Assembly: GCF_030056665.1 (NCBI RefSeq)
Contig: NZ_JASHIG010000001.1
Source: Flectobacillus roseus
Lineage (GTDB): Bacteria > Bacteroidota > Bacteroidia > Cytophagales > Spirosomataceae
Direction: 5' to 3' (one strand)
DNA: 64,000 bases
The notes under the pieces: model-generated
What the model was told of the DNA's origin: nothing
Database searches by the model: none
What the model saw: the letters and a program-made list of their open reading frames with translations, nothing else
Program-made: the position numbers and the translations under genes
In this document: positions 34,508 through 43,397 of the stretch, one piece after another
Numbering within the stretch: the first letter of the stretch is position 1
How the letters are laid out: the number at the start of each line of letters is the position of its first letter

Positions 34508-36343
34508 GTGTTAGAAAGATTGTACTTTTTAGTGAGATATTACCTGTATTGGATTATCTACTTTATCATCAGCAAAGAGGTTTTCGTTCTTTATCATTTC
34601 AATAAATTCCATGCACTCGATACTTGGACTCAAGTCAAAATCTTTTGGGTTGGGCTTCGTTTGGATGCTTCATTTGCTGCTTACCTAAGTATTTTACCAT
34701 TTACTTTATTGGCGTTTTCAATAAACCCAAAAATTCAAAAGTCAATTTTTAGCTTTGTAAAATACTTCACCTATCTGTGTATAATCATTTGCACGCTGAT
34801 AGTAACCATAGATTTGGAACTCTATCGAGCCTGGGGATTCAGGATAGATGCAACGCCTTTAATGTATTTGAGCAGTCCTGACGAAATGATGGCTTCCGCA
34901 GGAGCTTCACCCATTGGACTATTAATATTTATCTGGGTAGTCATAAGTATCATTTCAATTCTTGCCTTTCATTTTCTATTTCAAAAAGTAAGATTTGAAA
35001 AGCTTCCTTGGCTCAACTTTCCAATTGTGCTTTTTTTAGCTGCTGTGCTCATTATTCCTATTCGTGGAGGTTTACAATTGGCCCCTATCAATCAGAGCGC
35101 AGTATATTTCTCAAACAAACTATTTGCAAACCATGCTGCCATTAATCCACTTTGGAATTTTGCAGATTCTTGGTTTAATAAAACAGCTGACAAGGGTAAT
35201 CCTTATCAATATCTACCTACCAGAGAGGCCGAATCAGAAGTATCAAGAACCTTACAGAATAGCTCACCAACGACTGAATATGTTATAGATACCACGATAA
35301 CGAAACCCAATGTTTTAATCATCACTTGGGAGAGTCTTACAGCAAAAGTGTTTGATAAAACAGGTGGAATAAAAGGTGTTTTGCCCGAATTAGGTAAAAT
35401 TGCTGACGAAGGTATCCTTTTCAGGAACTGTTTTGCCAGTGGTGACCGTTCAGATAAAGGATTGATTGCTATTTTGAGCGCATTTCCTGCTCAACCAACG
35501 GCAAGTGTCATGACTATGCCAAAGAAGACGGCTCATTTGCCTATTCTGAGTCAGGATTTCAAAAAACAGGGATACCGTACAGCATGGTATTATGGTGGAG
35601 AGCCCGAATTTGCCAATATAAAATCGTACATGTTGGCGGGTGAATTCGACCAATTAATCACCAAAGAAAACTTTGACCCGAAGGATATGAATTCCAAATG
35701 GGGAGCACACGACCATGTGGTTTTCAATCGACTGTTACACGATTTGAATGGGCAAAAAGAACCTTTCTTTGTCAATTATTTTACCTTAAGTAGTCATGAA
35801 CCATTTGAAGTACCGATGGAAACGGTTTTTAAAGGTGATGATATGAAAGATAAGTTTATCAATGCTCATCATTATACGGATAGAAGTCTAGGAAAATTTA
35901 TCGCTGAAGCGAAAAAACAAGACTGGTGGAAAAATACTATCGTCATCATTGTCGCAGATCATGGACACCCACTACCCAAAGACGATAAAAAAATTGACAA
36001 TTTTCATATTCCAATGGTTTGGACTGGCGGTGCATTGAAGGTAAAAGGTAAAGTAGTAGATTCAGTTTGTTCCCAAAATGATTTAGTGGCTACGCTCCTA
36101 GCACAGCTTCGCATGCCAAATCCAGCCTATCAATGGTCAAAAAATATATTTCAACAAAATTATCAACCGTCGGCATATTATGTATTCAATGATGGTTTTG
36201 GTTGGGTTAGTCCACTAGGAAATTTTGCCTTTGACAATCAAGGTAAAAACCTTATCGAAACCACAGGAAAAGTCGATTCAAACCTTGTAAAACAAGGAAA
36301 AGCATATCTTCAGTTATCATTTCAAGCATTTTTGAATTTATAG
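34508..36343 (+). CDS. LTA-synthase-like membrane sulfatase / phosphoglycerol transferase
   Basis: The protein of 611 residues has about five N-terminal membrane helices (residues 1-200) and an extracellular alkaline-phosphatase-fold domain (about 255-560). Metal-site motifs are I-I-T-W-E-S, G-D-R-S-D-K-G (the nucleophile position) and I-V-A-D-H-G-H. In Gram-positives such enzymes polymerise lipoteichoic acid; in Bacteroidota they more likely transfer phosphoglycerol or phosphoethanolamine to glycans or lipids. The start is a GTG directly after a good -7 box. It is followed 34 nt later by mtaB. Confidence 0.88.
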   Translation: MLERLYFLVRYYLYWIIYFIISKEVFVLYHFNKFHALDTWTQVKIFWVGLRLDASFAAYLSILPFTLLAFSINPKIQKSIFSFVKYFTYLCIIICTLIVTIDLELYRAWGFRIDATPLMYLSSPDEMMASAGASPIGLLIFIWVVISIISILAFHFLFQKVRFEKLPWLNFPIVLFLAAVLIIPIRGGLQLAPINQSAVYFSNKLFANHAAINPLWNFADSWFNKTADKGNPYQYLPTREAESEVSRTLQNSSPTTEYVIDTTITKPNVLIITWESLTAKVFDKTGGIKGVLPELGKIADEGILFRNCFASGDRSDKGLIAILSAFPAQPTASVMTMPKKTAHLPILSQDFKKQGYRTAWYYGGEPEFANIKSYMLAGEFDQLITKENFDPKDMNSKWGAHDHVVFNRLLHDLNGQKEPFFVNYFTLSSHEPFEVPMETVFKGDDMKDKFINAHHYTDRSLGKFIAEAKKQDWWKNTIVIIVADHGHPLPKDDKKIDNFHIPMVWTGGALKVKGKVVDSVCSQNDLVATLLAQLRMPNPAYQWSKNIFQQNYQPSAYYVFNDGFGWVSPLGNFAFDNQGKNLIETTGKVDSNLVKQGKAYLQLSFQAFLNL

Positions 36344-36346
36344 CTG

Positions 36347-36354
36347 TAACTTTG
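36347..36354 (+). promoter_or_regulatory. Promoter -7 box for mtaB
   Basis: TAACTTTG begins 3 nt after the stop codon of the preceding gene and lies 23 nt upstream of the mtaB ATG. Confidence 0.6.
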
Positions 36355-36377
36355 CCAAATAGATTTCAAAAAGATTT

Positions 36378-37733
36378 ATGCAAAATACTGAGAATCACAC
36401 GGATAAAAAGAAAGTAGCCTTTTATACCTTGGGCTGTAAATTGAACTATTCGGAGACATCAACGATTTCCCGAATGTTTGAATCTAAAGGGTATGAAAAA
36501 GTAGAGTTCAATCAGAAACCCGATATATTTATCATCAATACATGTTCGGTAACCGAAAATGCCGATAAGAAATGTAAGAAAATTGTCAAGGAAGCCAACA
36601 AAATTAACCCTGATGGCTACGTGACAATTATTGGTTGTTACGCGCAATTGAAGCCACAAGAAATTGCTGATATTGAGGGAGTTGATGCTGTTTTGGGTGC
36701 GGCAGAGAAGTTTCAATTGATTGACTTGTTGGATGGTTTTGTGAAAGAACCAAGTGGACAAAAAGCTAAAGTTTACAATCAAAATATCGAAGAGGCCATT
36801 GATTATCATACCTCTTATTCTTTGAATGACCGTACACGAACCTTCTTGAAAGTACAGGATGGTTGTGATTACCCTTGTGCATACTGTACCATTCCTTTGG
36901 CACGTGGAGCCAGTCGTTCAGACAGTATTGCCAATGTGGTAAAGGCAGCACAAGAAATTGCAGCAAGTGGCGTAAAAGAAATCGTATTGACAGGTGTGAA
37001 TATTGGGGATTTTGGTTTACGTAACGGCACAAGAGAAGAAACTTTCTTCGATTTGGTCAAAGCACTTGACGAGGTAGAGGGAATCAATCGCTTTAGAATC
37101 TCGTCTATCGAACCAAACTTGTTGACAGATGAAATTATCGCATTCGTAGCGCAGTCAAAACGCTTTGTACCGCACTTCCATATCCCATTACAATCGGGTT
37201 CTAACAAAGTTTTGGGCTTAATGCGTCGTCGTTACAAAAGAGAATTGTATGTAGATAGAGTTCAAAAAATCAAAGAACTCATGCCCGATTGTTGTATTGG
37301 CGTTGATGTCATTGTAGGTCATCCAGGTGAAACAGAAGAAGAGTTTTTGGAAACTTATAATTTCCTAAATGAACTTCCTATCAGTTATTTGCACGTATTC
37401 ACTTATTCAGAACGTGAAAATACCACTGCATTGACGATAAAACCCGTAGTGCCACAAAGCAAACGTGCAGAACGCTCGAAAATGTTACATATATTATCAG
37501 ACAAAAAACGTCGATATTTCTATGAACAACAATTAGGAAAAAGCTTTGAAGTACTATTCGAAGAAGATGTGGAAGATGGGCAAATGCAAGGCTTTACCGA
37601 GAATTATGTTCGCGTGACAGCCAAATATGACCCGCTCTTAATCAATGAAACTAAGCAAGTTGCCTTGGTAAGCATTAATGAAAAAATGCTAGTGGAGGTT
37701 CAAGAAGCCGAAGTATTATTCGAAAGTCATTAA
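36378..37733 (+). CDS. mtaB: tRNA t6A37 methylthiotransferase
   Basis: The protein of 451 residues adds a methylthio group to t6A at position 37 of tRNA. It has the MTTase N-terminal domain with C20, C56 and C87 for the auxiliary cluster, the radical-SAM C163-x3-C167-x2-C170, and a C-terminal TRAM domain. L-G-C-K-L-N-Y-S-E at the start and V-T-E-N-A-D-K-K-C point to the MtaB rather than MiaB branch. It may be transcribed from its own weak promoter or from that of the preceding gene. Confidence 0.95.
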   Translation: MQNTENHTDKKKVAFYTLGCKLNYSETSTISRMFESKGYEKVEFNQKPDIFIINTCSVTENADKKCKKIVKEANKINPDGYVTIIGCYAQLKPQEIADIEGVDAVLGAAEKFQLIDLLDGFVKEPSGQKAKVYNQNIEEAIDYHTSYSLNDRTRTFLKVQDGCDYPCAYCTIPLARGASRSDSIANVVKAAQEIAASGVKEIVLTGVNIGDFGLRNGTREETFFDLVKALDEVEGINRFRISSIEPNLLTDEIIAFVAQSKRFVPHFHIPLQSGSNKVLGLMRRRYKRELYVDRVQKIKELMPDCCIGVDVIVGHPGETEEEFLETYNFLNELPISYLHVFTYSERENTTALTIKPVVPQSKRAERSKMLHILSDKKRRYFYEQQLGKSFEVLFEEDVEDGQMQGFTENYVRVTAKYDPLLINETKQVALVSINEKMLVEVQEAEVLFESH

Positions 37734-37739
37734 AAACAA

Positions 37740-37769
37740 AAAAGGCTGTTCAGAGTTGAGCAGCCTTTT
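37740..37769 (+). terminator. Terminator of mtaB
   Basis: The arms AAAAGGCTGTTC and GAGCAGCCTTTT pair with one mismatch. Confidence 0.8.
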
Positions 37770-37777
37770 CTTATAAC

Positions 37778-37810
37778 AAAACAAAACCACAAGAAACCAA
37801 ACTTGTGGTC
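37778..37810 (+). repeat. Hairpin repeat AAACAAAACCACAAG... copy 1
   Basis: The 33-nt stretch ends in the hairpin CCACAAG/CTTGTGG. A 32-nt near-identical copy lies in the same orientation at 40772-40803; both directly follow a terminator. The interval between copies holds the exonuclease gene and the accessory island. Confidence 0.75.
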
Positions 37811-37905
37811 TGCAAAGATAATTAATATTCTTAGAATAATACTAACAATCGGCGAATTTTCTCCAAATTGTTCAATTACTCATTTTATCCTTTATATTCA
37901 GTAGA

Positions 37906-38499
37906 TTATGAAGGGTTCCCGTCTTTAGGGAATTTTCTTTTCTTGAAAAATCTAGGGCGTGATGGCGCATAGGAAGCCATAATCTCATACACATCATTTG
38001 TACCTATTTCCTCAGCCATTCTCAACAACAACAAAGCACTCACCTCCGCATCCTCCATCGCATTATGATGGTTAAAACGGTGATTGAGTTTGTTCGTAGC
38101 AAGTGTATTCAAGCCATACCCCGGCTCCTCTTTCCATATTTTTTTTGACAACTCCAAAGAGCACAACGAAGCATATCGAATCGGAGGAATACCGTATAGT
38201 TCTAAAACGGTACTCAGCACCCCAAAATCAAACTTTCCATTGTGAGCCACCAAGGTAGTATTTTCGAGATAAGGCTTAATTTCTGGCCATACTTGGTCGA
38301 AAGTTGGTTGTTCCTCCAACAATTCTGCTGATAATCCATGCACACGAAATTGATAGTACCCTACCTCAAAAGGTTCAGGACGAATCAACCATTCTTTTCT
38401 CTCAGTAATCACGCCATTTTCGACTTTGACTGCCCCCAAAGCACACGCACTACTTCTACTATTATTGGCAGTTTCAAAATCTATTGCTGTAAAATTCAT
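37906..38499 (-). CDS. DEDDh-type 3'-5' exonuclease (PolC/DnaQ-like)
   Basis: The protein of 197 residues has the DnaQ exonuclease fold with A-I-D-F-E-T-A (D7, E9), H-N-G-K-F-D in the middle and H-x-A-x-x-D-A (H-N-A-M-E-D-A-E) at the end. These give the D-E-D-D-h set. It may act in proofreading or RNA/DNA repair. The family start M-N-F-T-A-I-D-F-E-T places the ATG at 38499, not at 38547. Confidence 0.87.
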   Translation of the reverse strand: MNFTAIDFETANNSRSSACALGAVKVENGVITERKEWLIRPEPFEVGYYQFRVHGLSAELLEEQPTFDQVWPEIKPYLENTTLVAHNGKFDFGVLSTVLELYGIPPIRYASLCSLELSKKIWKEEPGYGLNTLATNKLNHRFNHHNAMEDAEVSALLLLRMAEEIGTNDVYEIMASYAPSRPRFFKKRKFPKDGNPS

Positions 38500-38791
38500 A
38501 CTAATAACATCTTCATCACATCGGCTCAAATGCTTCCATAAAAGCAAAATCTGTAAACCAAATTCACTGAATATAAAATAAGTTTCTGTTCTCTATAAAT
38601 GCAAATATCGGAAAAAAGGAGCGAAAATGGTAGAAAATAGATAGGTGATTCTAGTAATAGGTTTGATTGTCCGATTAGTTTTAAGACGGCCAAACCCAGA
38701 AAATAAGTTCTCCTAAACGAGAACTTCTTGAGATTGGTGAAGACTATGTTATTTTTTACTTTAGTGGGAGGAAAGTTTAATCCATTAGTTT
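38500..38791. other. Intergenic region at the island's left side
   Basis: No gene is seen in these 292 nt. It includes an 8-bp perfect hairpin (AAGTTCTC, 38705-38712; GAGAACTT, 38719-38726) and a GGGAGGAAAG purine stretch upstream of the ATG at 38792, unusual for this genome and reminiscent of a transferred gene. Confidence 0.5.
38705..38726. promoter_or_regulatory. Perfect 8-bp palindrome upstream of the island gene
   Basis: AAGTTCTC-N6-GAGAACTT lies about 66 nt upstream of the first island gene. It could be an operator or a small stem-loop. Confidence 0.4.
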
Positions 38792-39448
38792 ATGAAAAAC
38801 ATGATGATTCCAATGGAAATCGAGCTAAAACCGTCTGAAAAGGTTTTAGAGTTAAATCAACTTTTACCTATCAATGATAGTTCTGGTAAAATTGTGGATA
38901 TTTTTATTCCAAACCTAAGCAAGATAAATCTTAATACAGAAGGAAATATTGAACTTCCTTTAGAAAGGGCTATTGAATATGACCGATTACTTTTGAAAGT
39001 TTATAAATGTTCATATATCTCTGCTTTATTGGCAAAGAAAATCGGAGCAATATATGAACTAATAAAAAAAGAGAATTCTGCAAAAGATGAAACCACTTTT
39101 TTGGAAAAATTCGAGTATTTGAAAGAATTCCTTAAAGCTGATTTAATATTTTCTACAGGATCTAAAAAACTACAGTTCAAGTATCAAAGAGAACAGTTTT
39201 GTAGTCGCCTAGAAGCTTTTTTTATTCGACGAACAATTTTTAAATATGGAATTCCATGTGTTATGGAAGACGATAATAAACTATTGTTAAGAATTCAGAA
39301 GGGTGATGAACTAACAAAATATTGTTATTACAGCTTAACCGAAGGTATTTTAAAAAGTTATTTTAAAGAATATTTAGAACTAAATCAGATATTAGTCGAC
39401 CTTGAAACAAATTATAGCTCTTTAAGGGGATTATTAGATTTAGAGTAA
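38792..39448 (+). CDS. Island protein of unknown function
   Basis: The 218-residue product is soluble, Lys/Glu/Leu-rich and mainly helical, without signal peptide or membrane helix. The N-terminus carries several Met codons (38792, 38801, 38804, 38813) and the true start is unsure. I do not recognise a family. The AT-rich codons and the neighbours (ParB-like remnant, AbiGi protein) suggest a transferred defence-type island. A toxin or effector role linked to AbiGi is possible but unproven. Confidence 0.6.
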   Translation: MKNMMIPMEIELKPSEKVLELNQLLPINDSSGKIVDIFIPNLSKINLNTEGNIELPLERAIEYDRLLLKVYKCSYISALLAKKIGAIYELIKKENSAKDETTFLEKFEYLKEFLKADLIFSTGSKKLQFKYQREQFCSRLEAFFIRRTIFKYGIPCVMEDDNKLLLRIQKGDELTKYCYYSLTEGILKSYFKEYLELNQILVDLETNYSSLRGLLDLE

Positions 39449-39461
39449 ATTAAAAGTTCAG

Positions 39462-39837
39462 ATGTCTACACAAAAAACTAGAATGGCACGTTGAGAGTAT
39501 TGCTTGGCGTGACATGACATATTACGAGCATAATCCTTGTAAGATGTCCGTAAAGACCCAACAGAAGCTTCGTGAAAGTTATGAGAAGTTTGGCGATGTC
39601 GAAATTCCTGTACTGGATTTTGATAATATGATTATTGCTGGTCACCAGCGGCACTCGGTAATGTTAGCCACTGGCTTCGACGACGAGCTGGCCGAAGTAA
39701 ACAAAGGCGGATTAGATAAACACAGGAACATCGATGCCGCAAAAAAGGATTTCGAGTATTTACAAAGGTTTTTGGGAAAAGAAATTGTTACTTTAAGAAA
39801 AGGCACTGGCAAAGGACATCAATACCCAAAAGTCTGA
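39462..39837 (+). pseudogene. ParB/Srx-type nuclease-domain gene, frameshifted and truncated
   Basis: An open stretch from 39514 codes for 107 residues containing V-E-I-P-V-L-D-F-D-N and A-G-H-Q-R, the ParB-like N-terminal domain found on phage DNA methyltransferases. In the same frame the sequence upstream already reads L-E-W-H-V-E-S-I-A-W-R-D, the usual start of this domain. An ATG at 39462 reads M-S-T-Q-K in the next frame and stops at 39492. Removing one A from the run of six at 39472-39477 would join the two. The C-terminal half does not resemble the family. It is probably a decayed fragment, though slippage is possible. Confidence 0.65.
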
Positions 39838-39893
39838 AATTACCTTTTAAAAATTTTGAAGTTAGATTATTAGCAAACCAAACAATTCAATTC

Positions 39894-40664
39894 ATGTACG
39901 ATTCAATTAGTAGTTCTTCTATTTTGCATTTTACGAGTTCAATTCAAAGCTTATCTGGAATACTTAAAGATGGTTTTAAAATTAAATATTGTCTAGAGTA
40001 TGTACCTTACAAAAGCAACAATGGTTCTCTCCAATATGCATTTCCAATGGTGTGTTTTTGTGATATACCAATAAATAAAGCACAAACGCAAATGTCTAAT
40101 TATGGAAAGTATGGATTTGGCCTATCAAGGGATTGGGCTATCAAAATGAAAATGAATCCTGTATTATATATAGATTCAAATTCCTTAGTTGAAGCCAGTA
40201 TTACAGAATTATTTCATTGGAGTATTAACCATTTTAATGAAAATCCAGAGCACATTTTAAATGCAAAGGATGTTGCTCTACGTCCTCTTTTTAATTTATT
40301 CGCTTTTACTAAACAATTTAAAGGTTTTAATTCATTCAAGAATGATCCATCATTTAAATTTTATGATGAAAGAGAGTGGAGGTATGTTTTCACCCAATAT
40401 GTCCAAGAACTTGATTCAGACATCGTTCCTTTGATTCCTGGTAAAACGTATATTAGCAATAAGGATAAGTATAACCAAAATCTAATTGATAACTACCTAA
40501 TTTTTACAATTGAGGACATTCAACACATCATAGTGGAGACAGACCAAGAAATACCTGAGATTATGAGGATACTCGAAGATAACATTAAGTGTCAAGACAA
40601 ATCTCAACTTGACATCTTAAAAACTCGGATATTAAGTGTCCAAAGGCTAATTTCTGATTTTTAA
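39894..40664 (+). CDS. AbiGi-type abortive-infection protein
   Basis: The protein of 256 residues resembles the AbiGi family, the proposed antitoxin half of the AbiG phage-abortive-infection system. Seen: I-L-H-F-T-S-S-I-Q-S-L (residue 10), G-I-L-K-D-G-F-K-I-K-Y-C, then P-M-V-C-F-C-D-I-P-I with G-x-Y-G-x-G-L-S and W-A. These match the family in order. The start at 39894 fits the ATG just before. No AbiGii toxin gene is next to it; the 218-residue gene is a candidate. It ends at a weak hairpin (40687-40712). Confidence 0.72.
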   Translation: MYDSISSSSILHFTSSIQSLSGILKDGFKIKYCLEYVPYKSNNGSLQYAFPMVCFCDIPINKAQTQMSNYGKYGFGLSRDWAIKMKMNPVLYIDSNSLVEASITELFHWSINHFNENPEHILNAKDVALRPLFNLFAFTKQFKGFNSFKNDPSFKFYDEREWRYVFTQYVQELDSDIVPLIPGKTYISNKDKYNQNLIDNYLIFTIEDIQHIIVETDQEIPEIMRILEDNIKCQDKSQLDILKTRILSVQRLISDF

Positions 40665-40686
40665 CCCTTACTTTAATAACTCCCTC

Positions 40687-40712
40687 AGCCTGCCATATCA
40701 GTAGGCTTTTTT
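40687..40712 (+). terminator. Weak terminator after the AbiGi gene
   Basis: The arms AGCCT and AGGCT are followed by six Ts. Confidence 0.55.
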
Positions 40713-40733
40713 AATAATCATTCCCCAAAAAAC

Positions 40734-40766
40734 AAAATGCCCTCTGACATAGTCTGAGGGCATTTT
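40734..40766 (-). terminator. Terminator of the ammonium transporter gene
   Basis: The arms AAAATGCCCTC and GAGGGCATTTT form a hairpin near the stop codon at 40825, with a U-run on the minus strand. Confidence 0.8.
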
Positions 40767-40771
40767 TTCTG

Positions 40772-40803
40772 AAACAAAACCACAAGAACCATTACTTGTG
40801 GTC
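40772..40803 (+). repeat. Hairpin repeat AAACAAAACCACAAG... copy 2
   Basis: This 32-nt copy matches 37778-37810 with the same CCACAAG/CTTGTGG hairpin. Only the loop differs. Confidence 0.75.
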
Positions 40804-40824
40804 ATGCTTGTATAGTTATTAATC

Positions 40825-42162
40825 CTAAACTTCTACTAAAGATTCGTCGTGTTGTGAGATATCCAAACCTACTCTTTCTTCTTCTTCTGTCACACGCAAT
40901 GGAATAATTTTGTCTGTGATGAACAACAATGCGTAAGAAGCTAAGAAAGCGAAAGCTGAAACTACAACCAAAGCTACGATGTGTTTGATGAACAAAGAAG
41001 CGTCACCACCGATGAACAAACCTTCTTCTGCTACTGCTCCGTTGATTGCTTTTGAAGCAAACAAACCTGTCAACAACATACCCATCATACCACCTGTACC
41101 ATGGCAAGGGAATACATCTAATGTATCATCCAATTTAGAGTTAGCTCTCCAGTGAGCAGCGATGTTAGAAACGATTGCTGAAACTGTACCGATAAAGATA
41201 GCTGCTGGAACTGATACAAAACCAGATGCTGGCGTGATAGCTACTAGACCAACTACTGCACCGATTGAGAAACCTAATGCTGATACTTTACGACCACGAG
41301 TTACATCAAATAATACCCATGACAAACCTGCTGAAGCCGCTGCTACGTGAGTTGTTGCGAAAGCTGAAACAGCCAAAGAACCTGCACCTACTGCTGAACC
41401 AGCGTTGAAACCAAACCAACCGAACCATAATAAACCTGTACCTAACAATACGTAAGGGATGTTTGCTGGAGGAAGGATGTTTGCTTCTACGTGTGACTTA
41501 CGACGTTTCAAGTAAATAGCACCTGCTAATGCTGCCCAACCTGCTGACATGTGTACTACAGTACCACCTGCGAAGTCAAGAACACCATATTTGAACAACC
41601 AACCTTCTGGGTGCCATGTCCAGTGAGCTAATGGAGCATATACCACTACACAGAACAATACCATGAATAATACGAATGCACGGAAGTTGATACGTTCTGC
41701 CAAAGCACCTGAAATCAAAGCTGGAGTGATTACAGCAAACTTCATTTGGAAGAAGGCAAACAAAGCAAAAGGAATAGTTGGAGCTAATGACCAAGGCTTA
41801 CCATCAAATACACCTTTGAAGAAAGCATACTCAAATGGATTTCCGATAAGACCATTGATTGAGCTACCAAATGCTAATGAGAAACCAAAAATTACCCAAA
41901 TCAAAGTAATTACGCCCATTGCAATAAATGATTGCAACATTGTTGAGATTACGTTTTTGTGGTTAACCATACCACCATAGAAGTAAGCCAAACCAGGTGT
42001 CATTAATAATACAAGACCTGCAGATACTAACATCCATGCGATGTCACCAGTGTCAAGACCTTCTGTTACAGCAGGACCTGGAGTTGGAACACCAAAGGCA
42101 GCAAAAAAAGCAATTACCAGGAGGATCAACATCGGGATCCAAGTTGGTTTTTGTTGTGTCAT
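40825..42162 (-). CDS. amtB: Ammonium transporter
   Basis: The protein of 445 residues has eleven membrane helices and Amt signatures: W-M-L-V-S-A-G-L-V-L-L-M-T-P-G-L-A, D-F-A-G-G-T-V-V-H and H-G-T-G-G. It brings ammonium across the inner membrane and supplies the two glutamine synthetases. No GlnB/GlnK gene is adjacent, unlike most amtB operons. The N-terminal helix is rather short and may be a signal anchor. A palindrome (42206-42227) lies in its promoter region. Confidence 0.94.
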   Translation of the reverse strand: MTQQKPTWIPMLILLVIAFFAAFGVPTPGPAVTEGLDTGDIAWMLVSAGLVLLMTPGLAYFYGGMVNHKNVISTMLQSFIAMGVITLIWVIFGFSLAFGSSINGLIGNPFEYAFFKGVFDGKPWSLAPTIPFALFAFFQMKFAVITPALISGALAERINFRAFVLFMVLFCVVVYAPLAHWTWHPEGWLFKYGVLDFAGGTVVHMSAGWAALAGAIYLKRRKSHVEANILPPANIPYVLLGTGLLWFGWFGFNAGSAVGAGSLAVSAFATTHVAAASAGLSWVLFDVTRGRKVSALGFSIGAVVGLVAITPASGFVSVPAAIFIGTVSAIVSNIAAHWRANSKLDDTLDVFPCHGTGGMMGMLLTGLFASKAINGAVAEEGLFIGGDASLFIKHIVALVVVSAFAFLASYALLFITDKIIPLRVTEEEERVGLDISQHDESLVEV

Positions 42163-42205
42163 GATACTAAAAGTTTTAGGGTTTATGGATTTTGTTTTCA
42201 GAGAA

Positions 42206-42227
42206 TGTCAACCGTTGCCGTTTGACA
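42206..42227. promoter_or_regulatory. Palindrome upstream of amtB
   Basis: TGTCAACCG-TTGC-CGTTTGACA matches itself at 8 of 9 arm positions and lies 44 nt upstream of the amtB ATG, a fitting place for an operator. Confidence 0.5.
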
Positions 42228-42240
42228 ATTATCTTAAATT

Positions 42241-42274
42241 AAGTCAGGAATAAAGGGATAGATATTCCTGACTT
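42241..42274 (-). terminator. Hairpin between porin and amtB
   Basis: The arms AAGTCAGGAATA and TATTCCTGACTT are perfect. It lies just downstream of the porin stop codon. Confidence 0.7.
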
Positions 42275-42290
42275 AGTTGTAATATCTTAA

Positions 42291-43397
42291 TTAGAATTTG
42301 TAAATCATTGCCCAAGTAAATGTTGACTGAGACTTAGTGTCTTTTCCATCACCATCTACGAAGAAGTTTTTGTCGTAAGAGTCAACTCTGAATTCAGGCT
42401 TCAATAACAAGTGACCATCTGCTACTGTAAATGTAGGAGTAATTGTGAATGAATTTACACTTACACCGTTACCATTTGCATCAATCAAAGCAGTTACACC
42501 ATCTTTGTTAGAGAATGATTCATAACGAGCACCTAAGCTAAATGTACTTGAGAAGTCATATTTAGGATACAATGCTACACCACCCCAAGTTTTGCCACCT
42601 TGTTCACCAGTTGCTGCGTTCAAACCGAATAAGAATTTATCAGTCACTTGGTAAGTTGTTGTCAAGTCTAACAAGTTGTAAGTTCCTGTTGGTGTTACAC
42701 CTGTTACTGGGTCTTTTGAGTTACGGTTGATTGTGATACCGTTAACATATACATTCCATCCTGCTGTTGGTTGTACAAATACTTGTGCAATCAAACCTGG
42801 TTTATTGTTGTTGCTATACAATTGGTCAACACCACTTACGATACCGCCCATCAAAGCAAATTTATCAGAGAATGCATAAGCAGCTTTAACACCTACATGG
42901 TAGAAAGGACCATTATTAAATAAGTTCGAAAGCGAGTAGTGATAGTTAGCTGGAGCATCGATTACTTCATAGCCAATGTGTGTACCGAACTGACCAGCTG
43001 TTAAAGTAAACTTATCTGTAGCCTTCCAGTTGAAATAAGCTTGTTTGATAATCAATGAAGATGATCCGTCTTTTCCTAATGGACCAATGTTGTTACCATA
43101 GTTTCCTAAGTCAGCGTTCGGACCGAATGCCAAGTCTACAACAACATCAGATTTGCTAGTTGAGTATCCAATTTTAGTTTGAGCCAAACCTAAAGAGAAA
43201 CCTGTTTTCTGATCAAATGCTCTAGCTGTACCAGAAGCACCTGTGTTCTTCATATCTCTTGGATTATTGAAGTTTGACAAATAGTAAGAATCAATGTATC
43301 CAGAGAATGTAAACTTACCTTTATCTTCCTCCTTTTCTTGAGAAAATGCAGGAACCGCTAAAAACAAAGAAAATAATGCCGTTAAAGTCTTTTTCAT
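42291..43397 (-). CDS. OmpL-like beta-barrel porin
   Basis: The protein of 368 residues has a signal peptide (residues 1-19, A-F-S-Q) and is built from about sixteen amphipathic strands ending in an aromatic residue (W-A-M-I-Y-K-F). The pattern F-S-G-Y-I-D-S-Y-Y at residue 30 and G-Q-F-G-T-H-I-G-Y-E fits the porin-2/OmpL-like family. It is upstream of amtB on the same strand, which suggests uptake of a nitrogen compound through the outer membrane. Confidence 0.85.
   Translation of the reverse strand: MKKTLTALFSLFLAVPAFSQEKEEDKGKFTFSGYIDSYYLSNFNNPRDMKNTGASGTARAFDQKTGFSLGLAQTKIGYSTSKSDVVVDLAFGPNADLGNYGNNIGPLGKDGSSSLIIKQAYFNWKATDKFTLTAGQFGTHIGYEVIDAPANYHYSLSNLFNNGPFYHVGVKAAYAFSDKFALMGGIVSGVDQLYSNNNKPGLIAQVFVQPTAGWNVYVNGITINRNSKDPVTGVTPTGTYNLLDLTTTYQVTDKFLFGLNAATGEQGGKTWGGVALYPKYDFSSTFSLGARYESFSNKDGVTALIDANGNGVSVNSFTITPTFTVADGHLLLKPEFRVDSYDKNFFVDGDGKDTKSQSTFTWAMIYKF

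Noticed and set aside
37778..40803. Hairpin repeats as phage attachment sites
   Set aside because: No integrase gene or tRNA is next to them, and they match dispersed terminator-linked repeats better.
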